From contig SZWC01000546.1 in the NCBI GenBank assembly GCA_023375785.1, positions 259,136 through 323,135 on the forward strand: a stretch of DNA of 64,000 nt, read 5' to 3'. Below, one piece after another: positions 20,256 through 35,200 of this stretch (position 1 is the first letter of the stretch; every line of letters begins with the position of its first letter). The DNA comes from Penium margaritaceum (lineage: Eukaryota; Streptophyta; Zygnematophyceae; Desmidiales; Peniaceae). Both the position numbers and the translations under genes were made by a program. The notes under the pieces are model-generated. The model made no database searches and had not been told where the DNA came from. It was given only the letters and a program-made list of their open reading frames with translations.

Positions 20256-23200
20256 CACCAAGCCACCTATATTCTACCTTGTTTTTACCTGCAAGATCAT
20301 GCCAAGTACATCTGCACTGTGATTGGGTACTCTGACCGTGGCTGACTCGTGTTACGATTCGTAGAAGTTGAAGTCACCTGGATACATTTGTGGTCATGGT
20401 CAGTGGAACATGCTAACTTTGTCAAGGCATTGTGCACAATAGCCACACCAAGCTACCAGTAGTCTGCCTTGTTTATACTTGCTAGGTCATGCCCAGTACA
20501 TCTGCACTATGATTGGACACTCTGACCGTGTCTGACTCGTGTTTTCATTCATCATCGTTTAATGTACTTGGTAAACTTTGTGGTCATGGTCAGTGGCACA
20601 TGCCAACTTTGTCAGAGCATTACGTACAATAGCCGTGCCAAGCCACCGGCTTTTAACCTTGTTTATACCTGCAAGGTCATGCCTAGTACATCTGAACTTT
20701 GATTGGGCACTCTGAATGTGGCTGACTCGGGTTAGGATTCGTAGAAGTTAAAGTCACTTGGTAAACTTTGTGGTCATGGCCAGTGGCACATGCCAGCTTT
20801 GTCAAGGCATTGCGCACAATAGCCACACCGAGCCACCACTATTCTACCTTGTTTGCACCTGCAAGATAATGCCTAGTACATCTGCACTATGATTGGGCAC
20901 TCTGACCGTGGCTGACTCGTGTTACGATTCGTAGAAGTTGAAGTCACTTGGATACATTTGTGGTCATGCTCAGTGGAACATGCGAACTTTGTCAAGGTAT
21001 CGCACACAATAGCCACACCGAGCCACCGGTATTCTGCCTTGTCTATACCTGTAAGGTTATGCCCAGTATATCTGCACTTTGATTGGACACTCTGACAGTG
21101 GCTGACTCGTGTAATGATTCATAGCCGTTTAAGGTACTTGGTAAACTTTCTGGTCATAGTCAGTGGCACATGCCAACTTTGTCAAGGCATTGCGCACAAT
21201 AGCCGTGCCAAGACACCAAGTTTTACCCTGTTTCTACCTGCAAGGTCATGCACATTAGATGTGCACTATGATTGGGTACTCTGACTGTGGCTGACTTGTG
21301 TCACGATTCGTAAAAGTTAAAGTCACTTGGTAAACTTTGTGGTCATGGTCAGTGGCACATTCCAGCTTTGTCAAGGCATTGCGCACAATAGCCACATCGA
21401 GCCACCAGTATTCTACCTTGTTTAAACGTGCAAGGTCATGCATGATACATCTGCACTGTGATTGGACACTCTGACCGTGGCTGACTTGTGTTATGATCAA
21501 TAGAAGTATAAGTCACCAGGATACATTTGCGGTCATGGTCAGTGGCACATACCAACTTTGTCAAGGTATTGCGCACAATAGTCACACCAAGCCACCAGTA
21601 TTCTACCTTGTTTAAACCTGAAATGTAATGCCCAGTATATCTGCACTGTGATTGGACACTCTGACCATAGCTGACTGGTGTTTTGATTCATAGCCGTTTA
21701 AGGTCATTGGTAATTTTTTTGGTCATGGTCAGCGGCACATACCAACCTTGTCAAGGCACTGCGCACAATAGCTTTGCAAAAAGACCGGTTTCTTTTCCTG
21801 TTTCATACCTGCAAGGTCATGCATATAAGATGTGCATTGTGATAGGTTACTCTGACTGTCGCTGACTCGTCTAATAATTCATAAGCGTTAATGTCATTTG
21901 GTAAACTTTGTGCTCATGGTCAGTGGCACATGCCAACTTTGTCAAGGCATTGCGCACAATAGCCACACCGAGCCACCGGTATTCTACCTTGTTTACACCT
22001 GCAAGATCATGCCTAGTAAATCTGCACTGTTATTGGACACTATGACCATGGCTGACATGTGTTATGATCAATAGAAGTAAACGTCACTTGGATACATTTG
22101 TGGTCATGGTAAATGGCACATGCCAACTTTGTTAAGGCATTGCGCACAATAGCCGTGCCAAGCCACCGGGTTTTTACCTCATTTGTACCTGCAAGGTCAT
22201 GCATATTAGATGTGCACTGTGATTGGGCACTCTGACGGTGGCTGACTCGTGTTACGATTCGTATAAGTTAAAGTCATTTGGTAAACTTTGTGGTCATAGT
22301 CAGTGGCACATGCCAATTTTGTCAAGGCATTGCGCACAATAGCCATACCGAGCCACCGGTATTGTACCTTGTTTGCACCTGCAAGATCATGCCTGGTACA
22401 TATGCACTGTGATTGGACACTCTGATCGTGGCTGACTTGTGTTATGATCAAGAAGTAAAGGTCACTTGGATACATTTTTGGTCATGGTCAGTGGCACATG
22501 CCAACTTTGTCAAGGTATTGCACACAATAGCCACACCAAGCTACCAGTATTCTACCTTTTTTATACCTGTAAGGCCATGCCCAATATATTTGCGCTGTGA
22601 TTGGACACTGTGACCGTGGCTGACTCGTGTTATGATCAACAGAAGTAAAGGACACTTGGATATTTGTGGTCATGGTCAGTGGCACATGCCAACTTTGCCA
22701 AGGCATTGCACACAATAGCCATGCCAAGCCACCAGTATTCTACCTTCTTTATACTTATAAGGTCATGCTCAGTATATCTGTACTCTGATTGGACACTCTG
22801 ACCGTGGCTGACTCGTGTTCTGATTCATAGCCATTTAAGGTAATTGGTAATTTTTGTGATCATGGTCAGTGGCACGTGCCATATTTCTCAAGGCATTGCG
22901 CACAATAGCCATGCCAAGCCACCATTTGTTTACCTTGTTTATACCTGCAAGGTCATGCATATAATAGGTGCACTGTGATTGGGCACTCTGACCGTGGCTG
23001 ACTCGTGTTACCATTCGTAGAAGTTAAAGTCACCTGGTAAACTTTGTGGTCATCGTCAGTGGCACATGCTCACTTTGTCAAGGTATTGCGCACAATAGCC
23101 ACACCGAGCCATTGGTATTCTACCTTTTTTATATCTGTAAGGTCATCCCCAGTTTATCTTCACTGTGATTGGACACTCTGACCGTGGCTGACGCGTGTAA

Positions 23201-26200
23201 TGATCAATAGAAGTAAACGTCACTTGGATACATTTGTGGTCATGGTCAGTGGCACATGCCAACTTGATCAAGGCATTGCGCATACTAGCCACACCGATCC
23301 ACCTGTATTCTACATTGTTTATACCTGTAAGGTCATTCCCAGTATATCTAAACTGTGATTGGACACTCTGACCGTGGCTGACTCATGTTATGATGCATGG
23401 CTGTTTAAGGTACTTTGTAAACGTTGTGGTCATGGTCAGTGGCACATGCCAACTTTGTCAAGGTATTGCGCACAATAGCCGTGCCAAGCCACCGGTTTTT
23501 TACCTAGTTAAAAACTTCCAATGTCATGCATATTAGACGTGCACTGTGATTGGGCACTCTGACAGTGGCTGACTCGTGATACGATTTGTAGAAGTGAAAG
23601 TCACTTGGTAAACTTTGTGTTCATGGTCAGTGGCACATGCCAACTTTTTCAAGGTATTGCACACAATAGCCACACCGAGCCACCAGTATTCTACCTTGTT
23701 TGCACTTGCAAGATCATGCCTATTACATCTGCACTGTAATTAGACACTCTGACCGTGGCTGATTCATGTTATGATCAATAGACGTAAAAGTCACTTGGAT
23801 ACATTTGTGGTCTCGGTCAGTGGCACATGCCAACTTTGTCAAGGCATTGTGCACAATAGCCACACCGAGCCACCAGTATTATGCCTTGTTTATACCTGCA
23901 AGGTCATGCCCAATATATCTGCACTGTGACTGGGCACTCTGATTGTGGCTGACTCGTGTTATGATTCATAGCCGTTTAAGGTACTTGGTAAACTTTGTGG
24001 TCATGGTCAGTGGCACATGCCAACTTTGTGAAGGCATTGCGCACAATAGCCACATCAGGCCACAAGTATTCTACCTTGTTCATACCTGCACAATCATGCC
24101 TAGTACATCTGCACTGTGATCGGACACTTGTAGCGTGGCTGACTCGTGTTATGATTCATAGACGTTTAAGGTACTTGGTAAACTTTGTCGTCATGGTCAG
24201 TGGCACATGCCAACTTTGTCAGGACATTGCGCACAAAAGCCACACTGAGCCACCAGTATTCTACCTTGTTTACACCAGCAAGATCATGCCTTGTACTCTG
24301 ATTGGACACTCTGACCGTGGCTGACTCGTGTTATGATCAATGGAAGTAAAAGTCACTTGGATACATTTGTGGTCATGGCCAGTGGCACATGCCAACTCTG
24401 TCAGGGCATTATGCACAATAGCCACACCGAGCCAACAGTATTCTACCTTGTTTGCACCTACAAGATCATGCCTAGTATATCTGCACTGTGATTGGACACT
24501 CTGACCGTGGTTGACTCATGTTATGATCAACAGAAGTAAAAGTCACTTGGATACATTTATGGTCATGGTCAGTGGCACATGCCAACTTTGTCAAGTACTT
24601 GCGCACAATAGCCACACCGAGCCACTGGTATTCTACCTTGTTTGAACCTGCAAGATCATGCCAACTACATCTGCACTGTGATTGGACACTCTGACTGTGG
24701 CTGACTCGTGTTATGATCAATAGCCGTTTGAGGTACTTGGTAAACTTTGTGGTCATGGTCAGCGGCACATGCCAACTTTGTCAAGGCATTGCGCACAATA
24801 GCATGGGCCAAGCAACCGGTTTTTTACTTGTTTGTACCTGCACAATCATGCCTCGTACATCTACATTGTAGGTGGGCACTCTGACCGTTGCTGACTCGTG
24901 TAACGATTCGTAGAAGTTAAATTCACTTGGTAAACTTTGTGGTCATGGTCAGTGGCACTTGCCACCTTTGTCAAGGCATTGCGTGCAATAGCCATACAGA
25001 GTCACCAGTATTCTACGTTGTTTGCACCTGCAAGATCATGCCTAGTACATCTGCACTGTGATTGGACACTCAGATCGTGGCCGACTCATGTTATGATCAA
25101 TAGAAGTAAAGTCACTTGGATACATTTGTGGTAATGGTCAGTGGCACATGCCAACTTTGTCAAGGCATTGCGCATAATAGCCACACCGAGCCACTACTAT
25201 TCTACCTTGTTTGCACCTGCAACATCATGCCTAGTTCATCTGCACTATGGTTGGACACTCTGACCGTGGCAGACTCGTGTTATGATCAATAGAAGTAAAA
25301 GTCAATTGGATACGTTTGTGGTCATGGTCAGTGGCACATGCCAACTTTGTCAAGGCATTGCACACAATAGCCACACCGAGCCACCTGTATTCTACCTTGT
25401 TTATACTTGCAAGATCATGACTAGTACATCTGCACTCTGATTGGACACTCAACCGTGGCTGAATCGTGTTATGATCAATAGAAGTAAAAGTCACTTGGAT
25501 ACAATTGTGGTCATGGTCAGTGGCACATGCCAACTTTGTGAAGGCATTGTGCACAATACCCACACCGAGCCAACAGTATTTTACCTTGTTTGCACCTGCA
25601 AGATCATGCATAGTACATCTGCACTGTGTTTGGACACTCTGATCGTGGCTGACTCGTGTCATGATCAATAGAAGTAAAAGTCGTTTGGATACATTTGTGC
25701 TCATGGTCAGTGGCACATGCCAACTTTGTCAAGGCATTGCGCACAATTGCCACACTGAGCCTCTGGTATTCTACCTTGTTTGAACCTGCGATATCATGCC
25801 AAGTACATCTGCACTGTGATTGGACACTCTGACTGTGGCTTAGTCATGTTATGATCAATAGAAGTAAAAGTCACTTGGATACCTTTGTGGTCATGGTCAG
25901 TGGCACATGCCAACTTGATCAAGGCATTGCACACAATAGCCACACCGAGCCACCAGCATTCTACCATAATTTATACCTGTAAGGTCATGCCTAGCATATC
26001 TGCACTGTGATTGGACACTCTGTCTGTGAATGACTCGTGTTATGATCAATAGCCGTTTGGGTACTTGGTAAACTTTGTGGTCATGGGCAGCGGCACATGC
26101 CAATTTTGTCAAGGCATTGTGCACAATAGCTGGTCCAAGCCACCGGTTTTTTACTTGTTTATACCTACAATATCATGCCTAGTACACCTGCACTGTAGTT

Positions 26201-29200
26201 GGGCACTCTGACCGTGGCTGACTCGTGTAACGATTCGTAGAATTCAAAGTCACGTGGTTAACTTTGTGGTCATGGTCAGTGGCACATGCCACATTTGTCA
26301 TTTGTCAGGGAATTGTGCACAAGAGCCACACCAAGCCACCAGTATTCTACCTTGTTTGCACCTGCAAGATCATGCCTAGTACATCTGCACTGTGATTGGA
26401 CACTCAGACCGTGGCTCACGCGTGTTATGATCAATTGAAGTAAAAGTCACTTGGATACATTTGCCGTAATGGTCAGTGGCGCATGAAAACTTTGTAAAGG
26501 CATTACGCACAATAGCCACACCAAGCCACCAGTATTCTACCTTGTTTGCACCTGCAAGATCATGCCTAGTACATCTGCACAATGGTTGGACACTCTGACC
26601 GTTGCTGACTCGTGTTATGATAAATAGGATTAAAAGTTACTTCGATACATTTTTGGTCATGGTCAGTGGCACATGCCAACTTTGTCAAGGTATTGCACAC
26701 AATAGCCACAATGAGCCATCTGTGTTCTATCTTGTTTATACCTGTAAGGTCATGCCCACTATATGTGCACTGTGATTGGCCACTCTGACCGTGGCTGACT
26801 CGTGTTATGATTCATAGCCGTTTAAGGTACTAGTTAACTTTTATGGTCATGGCCAGTGGCACATGCCAACTTTGTCAAGGCATTGCGCACAATAGTCGTG
26901 CCAAGCCACCGGTTTTTTACCTTTTTTATACCTGCAAGGTCATGCAAATTAGATGTGAACTGTCATTGTGCTCTCTGACCGTGGCTGACTCGTGTTGCAT
27001 TTTGTAGAAACTAAAGTCACTTGGTAAACTTTGTGGTCATGGTCAGTAGCACATGCCAACTTTGTCAAGGCATTGCGCACAATAGCCACACCGAGCCACC
27101 AGTACTCTACCTTGTTTGCACCTGCAAGATCATGCCTAGTACATCTTCACTGTGATTGGACACTCTGACCGTGGCTGACTCGTGTTACGATCAATAGATG
27201 TAAAAGTCACTTGGTAAACTTTGTGGTCATGGTGAGTGGCACATGCAAACTTTGTCAAGGCATTGCTCAAAATAGCCCCACAGAGCCACCAGTACTCTAC
27301 CTTGCATATACCTGCAAGGTCATGCCTAGTATATCTGTACTGTGACTGGACACTCTCACCGTGGCTGACTCATGTTATGATTCATAGCCGTTTGATGTAC
27401 TGGGTAGACTTTGTGGTCATGGTCAGTGGCATATGCCAACTTTGTCAAGGCATTGCGCACAATAGCCGTGCCAAGCCACCGGTTTTTTACCTCGTATATG
27501 CCTGCAAGGTCATGCATATTAGATGTGCACTGTGATTAGGCACTTTGATTGTGGCTGACTCGTGTTACGGTTCGTAGACGTTAAAGTCACTTGGAAAACC
27601 TTGTGGTCATAGTCAGTGGCACATGCCACTTTTGTCAAGGCATTGAGCACAATAGCCACACCGAACCACCAGTAATCTACATTGTTTGACTTGCAAGATC
27701 ATGCATAGTACATCTGCACTGTGATTGGACACTCTGACCGTGACTAACTCGTGTTATGATTCATAGCCGTTTAAGGTACTTGTTAAACTTTGTGGGCATG
27801 GTTAGTGGCACATGCCAACTTTGTCAAGGCATGGAGCATAATAGCCACACCGAGCCACTCGTATTCTACCTTGTTTGTACCTGTAAGTTCATGCCTAGTA
27901 CATGTGCACTGTGATTGGACACTATAACCGTGGCTGACTCGTGTTATGATCAAAAGAAGTAACAGTCACTTGGATACATTTGTGGTAATGGTCAGTGGCA
28001 CATGCCAAACTTGTCAAGGCATTGCGCACAATAGCCACACCGAGCCACCAGTATTCTACCTTGTTTATACTTGCAAGGTCATGCCCAGTATATCTGCATT
28101 GTGATTGGACACTCTGACCGTGGCTGACTCCTGTCATGATTAATAGCCGTTCAATGTACTTGGTAAACTTTGTGGTCATGGTCAGTGGCACATGCCAACT
28201 TTGTCAAGGCATTGCGCACAATAGCCGTGCCAAGCCACCGGTTTTTTACATTGTTTATACCTGTAAGGTCATGCATATTAGATGTGCACTGTGATTGGGC
28301 ACTCTGACCGTGGCTGACTTGTATTACGATTCGTAGAAGTTAAAGTCACTTGGTAATCTTTGTGGTCATGGTCAGTGGCACATGCCAACTATGCCAAAGC
28401 ATTGCGCACAATAGCCACACCAAGCCACCGGTGTTTTACCTTGTTTGCAGCTACAAGATCATGCCTAACACGTCTGCACTGTGATTGGACACTCTGACCG
28501 TGGCTGATGCGTGTTATGATCAGTATAAGTAAAGTCACTTGGATACATTTGTGGTCATGGTCAGTGGCACATGCCAACATTTTCAAGGCATTGCACACAA
28601 CAGCCACACCGATCCACCAGTATTATACCTTGTTTACACCTGCAAGGTCCTCCATATTGTATCTGCACCGTGATTGGACACTGTGACCGTGGCTGATCCG
28701 TGTTATGATTCACAGCCGTTTAATGTACTTTGTAAACGTTGTGGTCATGGTCAGTGGCACTTGCCAAATTTGTCAAGGCATTGCGCACAACAGCCGTGCC
28801 AAGCCACCAGTTTTTTACCTTGTTTATACCTGTAAGATCATGGCTAGTACATCTGAACTGTGATTGGGTACTCTGACCGTGGCTGACTCGTGTTATGATT
28901 CGTAGAAGTTAAAGTCACTTCGTAAACTTTGTGGTCATGGTCAGTGGCACATGCCAACTTTGTCAAGGCATTGCCCACAACAGCCACACCGAGCCACCAG
29001 TATTCTACCTTGTCGATACCTGCAAGGTCATGCCCAGTGTATCTGCACAGTGATTGGACACTCTGACCCTGGGTGACTCGTGTTATGATTCATCGCCGTT
29101 TAATGTACTTGGTAAACATTTTGGTCATGGTCAGTGGCACATGCCAACTTTGTCAAGGCATTGCGCACAATAGCCGTGCCAAGCCACCGGTTTTTTCCTT

Positions 29201-32200
29201 GTTTATACTTGCAAGGTCATGCATATTAGGTGTGCACTGTGATTGGGCACTCTGACCATGGCTAACTCGTGTTACGATTCGTATAAGCTAGAGTCACTTG
29301 GTAAACTGTGTGGTCATGGTCAGTGGCACATGCCACCTTTTTCAAGGCATTGCGCACAATAGCCACACCGAACCACCAGAATTCTACCTTTTTTGCACCT
29401 GCAAGATCATGCCTAGTACATCTGCACTGTGATTGGACACTCTGACCGTGGCTGACTCACGTCATGATTCATATCCGTTTAAGGTACTTGGTAAACTTTG
29501 TCAAGGCATTGCGCACAATAGCCGTGCCACGCCACTAGTTTTGTTTCCTTGTTTATAACTGCAAGGTCATGCATATTAGATGTGCATTGTGATTGGGTAC
29601 TCTGAATGTGGCTGACATGTGTTACGATTCGTAGAAGTTAAAGTCACTTGGTAAACACTCTGGTCATGGTCAGTGGCACATGCTCACTTTGTCAAAGCAT
29701 TGCGCACAATAGCCGAGCCAAGCCACCGGTTTTTTGCACTGTTTATACCTGTAAGGTCATGCATATTAGGTGTGCATTGTGATTGGGCACTCTGACCATA
29801 GCTGACTTGGTAAACTTTGTTGCCATGGTCAGTGGCACATGCCAACTTTGTCAAGGCATTGCACATAATAGCCACACCCAGCCACTAGTACTCTGCCTTG
29901 TTTGTACCTGCAAGATCATGCCTAGTACATCTGTACTGTGATTGGACACTCTCACCATGGCTGACTCGTGTTATGATCAATAGAAGTAGAAGTCACTTGG
30001 ATACAGTTGTGGTCATGGTCAGTGGCACATGCCTACTTTGTCAAGGCATTGCGCACAATAGCCACACCGAGCCACCAGTATTCTACCTTGTTTATACATG
30101 CAAGGTCATGCCCAGTATATCTGCACTGTGATTGGACACTCTGACCGTGGCTGACTCATGTTATGATTCATAGCCGTTTGATGTACTGGGTAAACTTTGT
30201 TGTAATGGTCAGTGGCATATGTCAACTTTGTCAAGGCATTGCGCACAGTAGCCATGCCAAGACACCGGTTTTTCACCCTGTTTATACCTGCAAGGTCATG
30301 CATATTAGTTGTGCACTGTGATTGGGCACTCTGACTGTGGCTGACTCGTGTTAGGATTCGTAGAAGTTAAAGTCACTTGGTAAACTTTGTGGTCATAGTC
30401 AGTGGCACATGCCAACTTTGTCAAGGCATTGCGCACAATAGCCATACCGAGCCACCGGTATTCTACCTTGTTTGTACCTGCAAGATCATGCCTAGTACAT
30501 CTGCACTGTGATTGGACACTCTGAACGTGGCTGACTCGTGTTATGATCAATAGAAGTAAAAGTCACTTGGATACATTTGTGGTCATGGTCAGTGGCACAT
30601 GCCAACTTTGTCAAGGTATTGCACACAATAGCCACACCGAGCTACCAGTATTCTACCTTGTTTATACCTGAAAGGTCATGCCCAGTATATTTGCACTGTG
30701 ATTGGACACTCTGACCGTGGCTGACTCGTGTTATGATCAACAAAAGTAAAGGACACTTGGCTATTTGTGGTCATGGTCAGTGGCACATGCCAACTTTGCC
30801 AAGGCATGGCACACAATAGCCATGCCGAGCCACCAGTATTCTACCTTCTTTATACCGGTAAGGTCATGCCCAGTATATATGTACTCTGATTGGACACTCT
30901 GACCGTGGCTGACTCGTGTGATGATTCATGGCCGTTTAAGGTACTTGGAAAGCTTTGTGGTCGTGGTAAGTGGCATGTGCCAGCTTTGTCAAGGCATTGC
31001 GCACGATAGCCTTGCCAAGCCACCAGTTTTTTTCCTTGTTTATACCTGCAAGGTCATGCATATTAGAGGTGCACTGTGATTGGGCACTCTGACCGTGGCT
31101 GACTCGTGTTACGATTCGTAGAAGTTAAAGTCACTTGGTAAACTTTGTGGTCATTGTCAGTGGCACATGCTAACTTTGTCAAAGTATTGTGCACAATAGC
31201 CACACCGAGCCATTAGTATTCTACCTTGTTTATACCTGTAAGGTCATGCCCAGTATATCTTCACAGTGATTGGACACTCTGACCGTGGCTGACTCGTGTT
31301 ATGATCAATAGACGTAAAAGTCACTTGGATACATTTGTGGTTATGGTCAGTGGCACATGCCAACCTTGTCAAGGCATTGCGCACAATAGCCATACCGAAC
31401 CACCAGTATTATATGTTGTTTGCACGTGCAAGATCATGCCTAGTACATCTGCACTGTGATTGGACACTCTGACCATGGCTGACTCGTGTTATGATTCATA
31501 GCCGTTTAAGGTACTTGGTAAACTTTGTGGTCATGGTCAGTGGCACATGCCAACTTTGTCAAGGCATTGCGCACAATAGCCGGGCCAAGCCACCGGTTTC
31601 TTACTTGTTTATACCTGCACGATCATGCCTAGTACATCTACACTGTAGTTGGGCACTCTGACCGTGGCTGATTCGTGTAACGATTCGTAGAAGTTAAAGT
31701 CACTTGGTAAACTTTGTGGTCATGGTCAGTGGCACATGCCACCTTTGTCAAGGCATTGCGTGCAATCGCCATAATAAGTCACCAGTATCATACATTGTTT
31801 GCACCTGCAAGATTATGCCTAGTACATCTGCACTGTGATTGGACACTCAGATCGTGGCTGACTCGTGTTATGACCAATAGAAGTGAATTCACTTGGATAC
31901 ATTTGTGGTAATGGTCAGTGGCACATGCCAACTTTTTCAAGGCATTGCGCACAATAGCAACACCGAGCCACCACTATTCTACCTTGTTTGCACCTGCAAG
32001 ATCATGCCTAGTACATCTGCACTATGGTTGGACACTCTGACCGTGACTGACTCGTGTTATGATCAATAGAAGTAAAGGTCACTTGGATACGTTTGTGGTC
32101 ATGGTCAGTGGCACATGCCAACTTTGTCAAGGCATTGCGCACAATAGCCACACCAAGCCACCAGTATTCTACCTTGTTTACACTTGCAGTATCATGACTA

Positions 32201-35200
32201 GTGCATATGCACTCTGATTGGACACTCTAACCGTGGCTGACGCATGTTATGATCAATAGAAGTAAAAGTCACTTGGATACATTTGTGGTCATGGTCAGTG
32301 GCACATGCCAACTTTGTGAAGGCATTGTGCACAATAGCCACACCGAGCCAACAGTATTCTGCCTTTTTTGGACCTGCAAGATCATGCATAGAACATGTGC
32401 ACTGTGATTGAACACTCTGACCGTGGCTGACTCGTGTTATGGTCAATAGAAGTAAAAGTCATTTGGATACATGTGTGGTCATGGTCAGTGGCACGTGCCA
32501 ACTTGATCAAGGCATTGCACACAAGAGCCACACCAAGCCACCAGTATTCTACCATAATTTATACCTGTAAGGTCATGCCTAGTATATCTGCACTGTGATT
32601 TGACACTCTGACTGTGGCTGACTCGTGTTATGATCAATAGCCGTTTAAGGTACTTGGTAAACTTTGTGGTCATGGGCAGCGGCACATGCCAACTTTCTCA
32701 AGGCATTGCGCACAATAGCCGGGCCAAGCAACCGGGTTTTTACTTGCTTACATATACAATATCATGCCTAGTACATCTGCACTCTAGTTGGGCACCCTGA
32801 CCGTGGCTGACTTGTGTAACGATTCGTAGAATTTAAAGTCACATGGTAAACTTTGTGGTCATGGTCAGTGGCACATGCCACCTTTGTCAGGGCATTGCGC
32901 ACAATAGCCACACCGAGCCACCAGTATTCTAGGTTGTTTGCACCTGCAAGATCATGCCTAGTACATCTGCACTGTGATTGGACACTCAGACCGTGGATGA
33001 CTCGTGTTATGATCAATTGAAGTAAAAGTCACTTGGATACATTTGCGGTAAAGGTCAGTGGCGCATGCCAACTTTGTCAAGGCATTACGCACAATAGCCA
33101 CACCGAGCTACCAGTATTGTACCTTGTTTGCACCTGCAAGATCATGCCTAGTACATCTGCACTATGGTTGGACACTCTGACCGTGGCTGACTCGTGTTAT
33201 GATCAATAGAATTAGAAGTTACTTGGATACATTTTTGGTCATGGTCAGTGGTACATGCCAACTTTGTCAATGTATTGCACACAATAGCCACACTGAGCCA
33301 CCTGTATTCTATCTTGTTTATACCTGTAAGGTCATGCCCACTATATGTGCACTATGATTGGACACTCTGACCATGGCTGACTCGTGTTATGATCAAGAGA
33401 AGTAGAAGTCATTTTCATACAGTCGTGGTCATGGTCAGTGGCACATGCCTACTTTGTCAAGGCATTGCGCACAATAGCCACGCGGATCCACCAGAATTCT
33501 ACCTTGTTTATACCTGCAAGGTCATGCCCAGTATATCTGCACTGTGATTGGACACTCTGACCGTGGCAGACTCATGTTATGATTCATAGCCGTTTGCTGT
33601 ACTGGGTAAACTTTGCGGTAATGGTCAGTGGCATATGCCAACTTTGTCAAGGCATTGCGCACAATAGCCGTGCCAAGCCACCGGTTTTTTACCTTGTTTA
33701 TGCCTGCAAGGTCATGCATATTAGATGTGCACTGTGATTGGGCACTCTGACCGTGGTTGACTCGTGTTACGATTCGTAGACATTAAAGTCACTTGGTAAA
33801 CTTTGTGGTCATGGTCAGTGGCACATGCCAACTTTGTCAAGGCATTGCGCACAATAGCCACACCAAACCACCAGTATTCTATGTTTTTTGCACCTCCAAG
33901 ATCATGCCTTGAACATCTGCACTGTGATTGGATACTCTGACCGTGGCTGACTCGTGTTATGATTCATAGCCGTTTAAGGTACTTGGTAAACTATGTGGTC
34001 ATGGTCAGTGGCACATGCCAATTCTGTCAAGGCATTGGGCACAATAGCCGTGCCAAGCCACCAGTTTTTTAACTTGTTTATACCTGCAAGGTCTTGCATA
34101 TTAGATGTGAAATTTGGTTGGGTACTCTGAATGTGGCTGACTCGTGTTACAATTTGTAGAAGTTAAAGTCACTTGGTAAACTCTGTGGTCATGGTCAGTG
34201 GCACATGCCAACTTTGTCAAAGCACTGCGCACAATAGCCGTGCCAAGCCATCGGGTTTTTTCCTTGTTTATACCAGCAAGATCATGCATATTAGATGTGC
34301 ACTGTGATTGGGCACTCTGACCGTGGCTGACTCGTGTTACAAATCGTAGAAGTTAAAGTCACTTGGTAAACTTTGTGGGCATGGTTAGTGGCACATGCCA
34401 ACTTTCTCAAGGCATTGCGCATAATAACCACACCGAGCCACTCGTATTCTACCTTGTTTGTACCTGCAAGATCACGTCTAGTACATCTGCACTGTGATTG
34501 GATACTCTGACCGTGGCCGACTCGTGTTATGATCAAAAGAAGTAACAGTCACTAGGATACATTTGTGGTCATGGTCAGTGGCACATGCCAACTTCGTCAA
34601 GGCATTGCGCATAATAACCAGACCGAGCCACTCGTATTCTACCTTGTTTGTACCTGCAAGATCACGTCTAGTACATGTGCACTGTGATTGGGCACTCTGA
34701 CTGTGGCTGACGTGTGTTACTATTCGTATAAGTGAAAGTCACATGGTAAACTTTGTGGGCATGGTTAGTGGCACATGCCAACTTCGTCAAGGCATTGCGC
34801 ATAATAACCAGACCGAGCCACTCGTATTCTACCTTGTTTGTACCTGCAAGATCACGTCTAGTACATCTGCACTGTGATTGGATACTCTGACCGTGGCTGA
34901 CTCGTGTCATGATTCATAGCCGTTTGCTGTACTGGGTAAACTTTGCGGTAATGGTCAGTGGCATATGCCAACTTTGTCAACGCATTGCGCACAATAGCCA
35001 CACCAAACCACCAGTATTCTACCTTTTTTATACCTGTAAGGTCATGCCCAGTATATCTGTACTGTGATTGGACACTCTGACCGTGGCTGACTCGTGTTAT
35101 AAATCATAGCCGTTTACTGTACTTGGTAAACTTTGTGGTCATGGCCAGTGGCACATGCCAACTTTGTCAAGACATTGCGCACAATAGTCATGCCAAGCCA

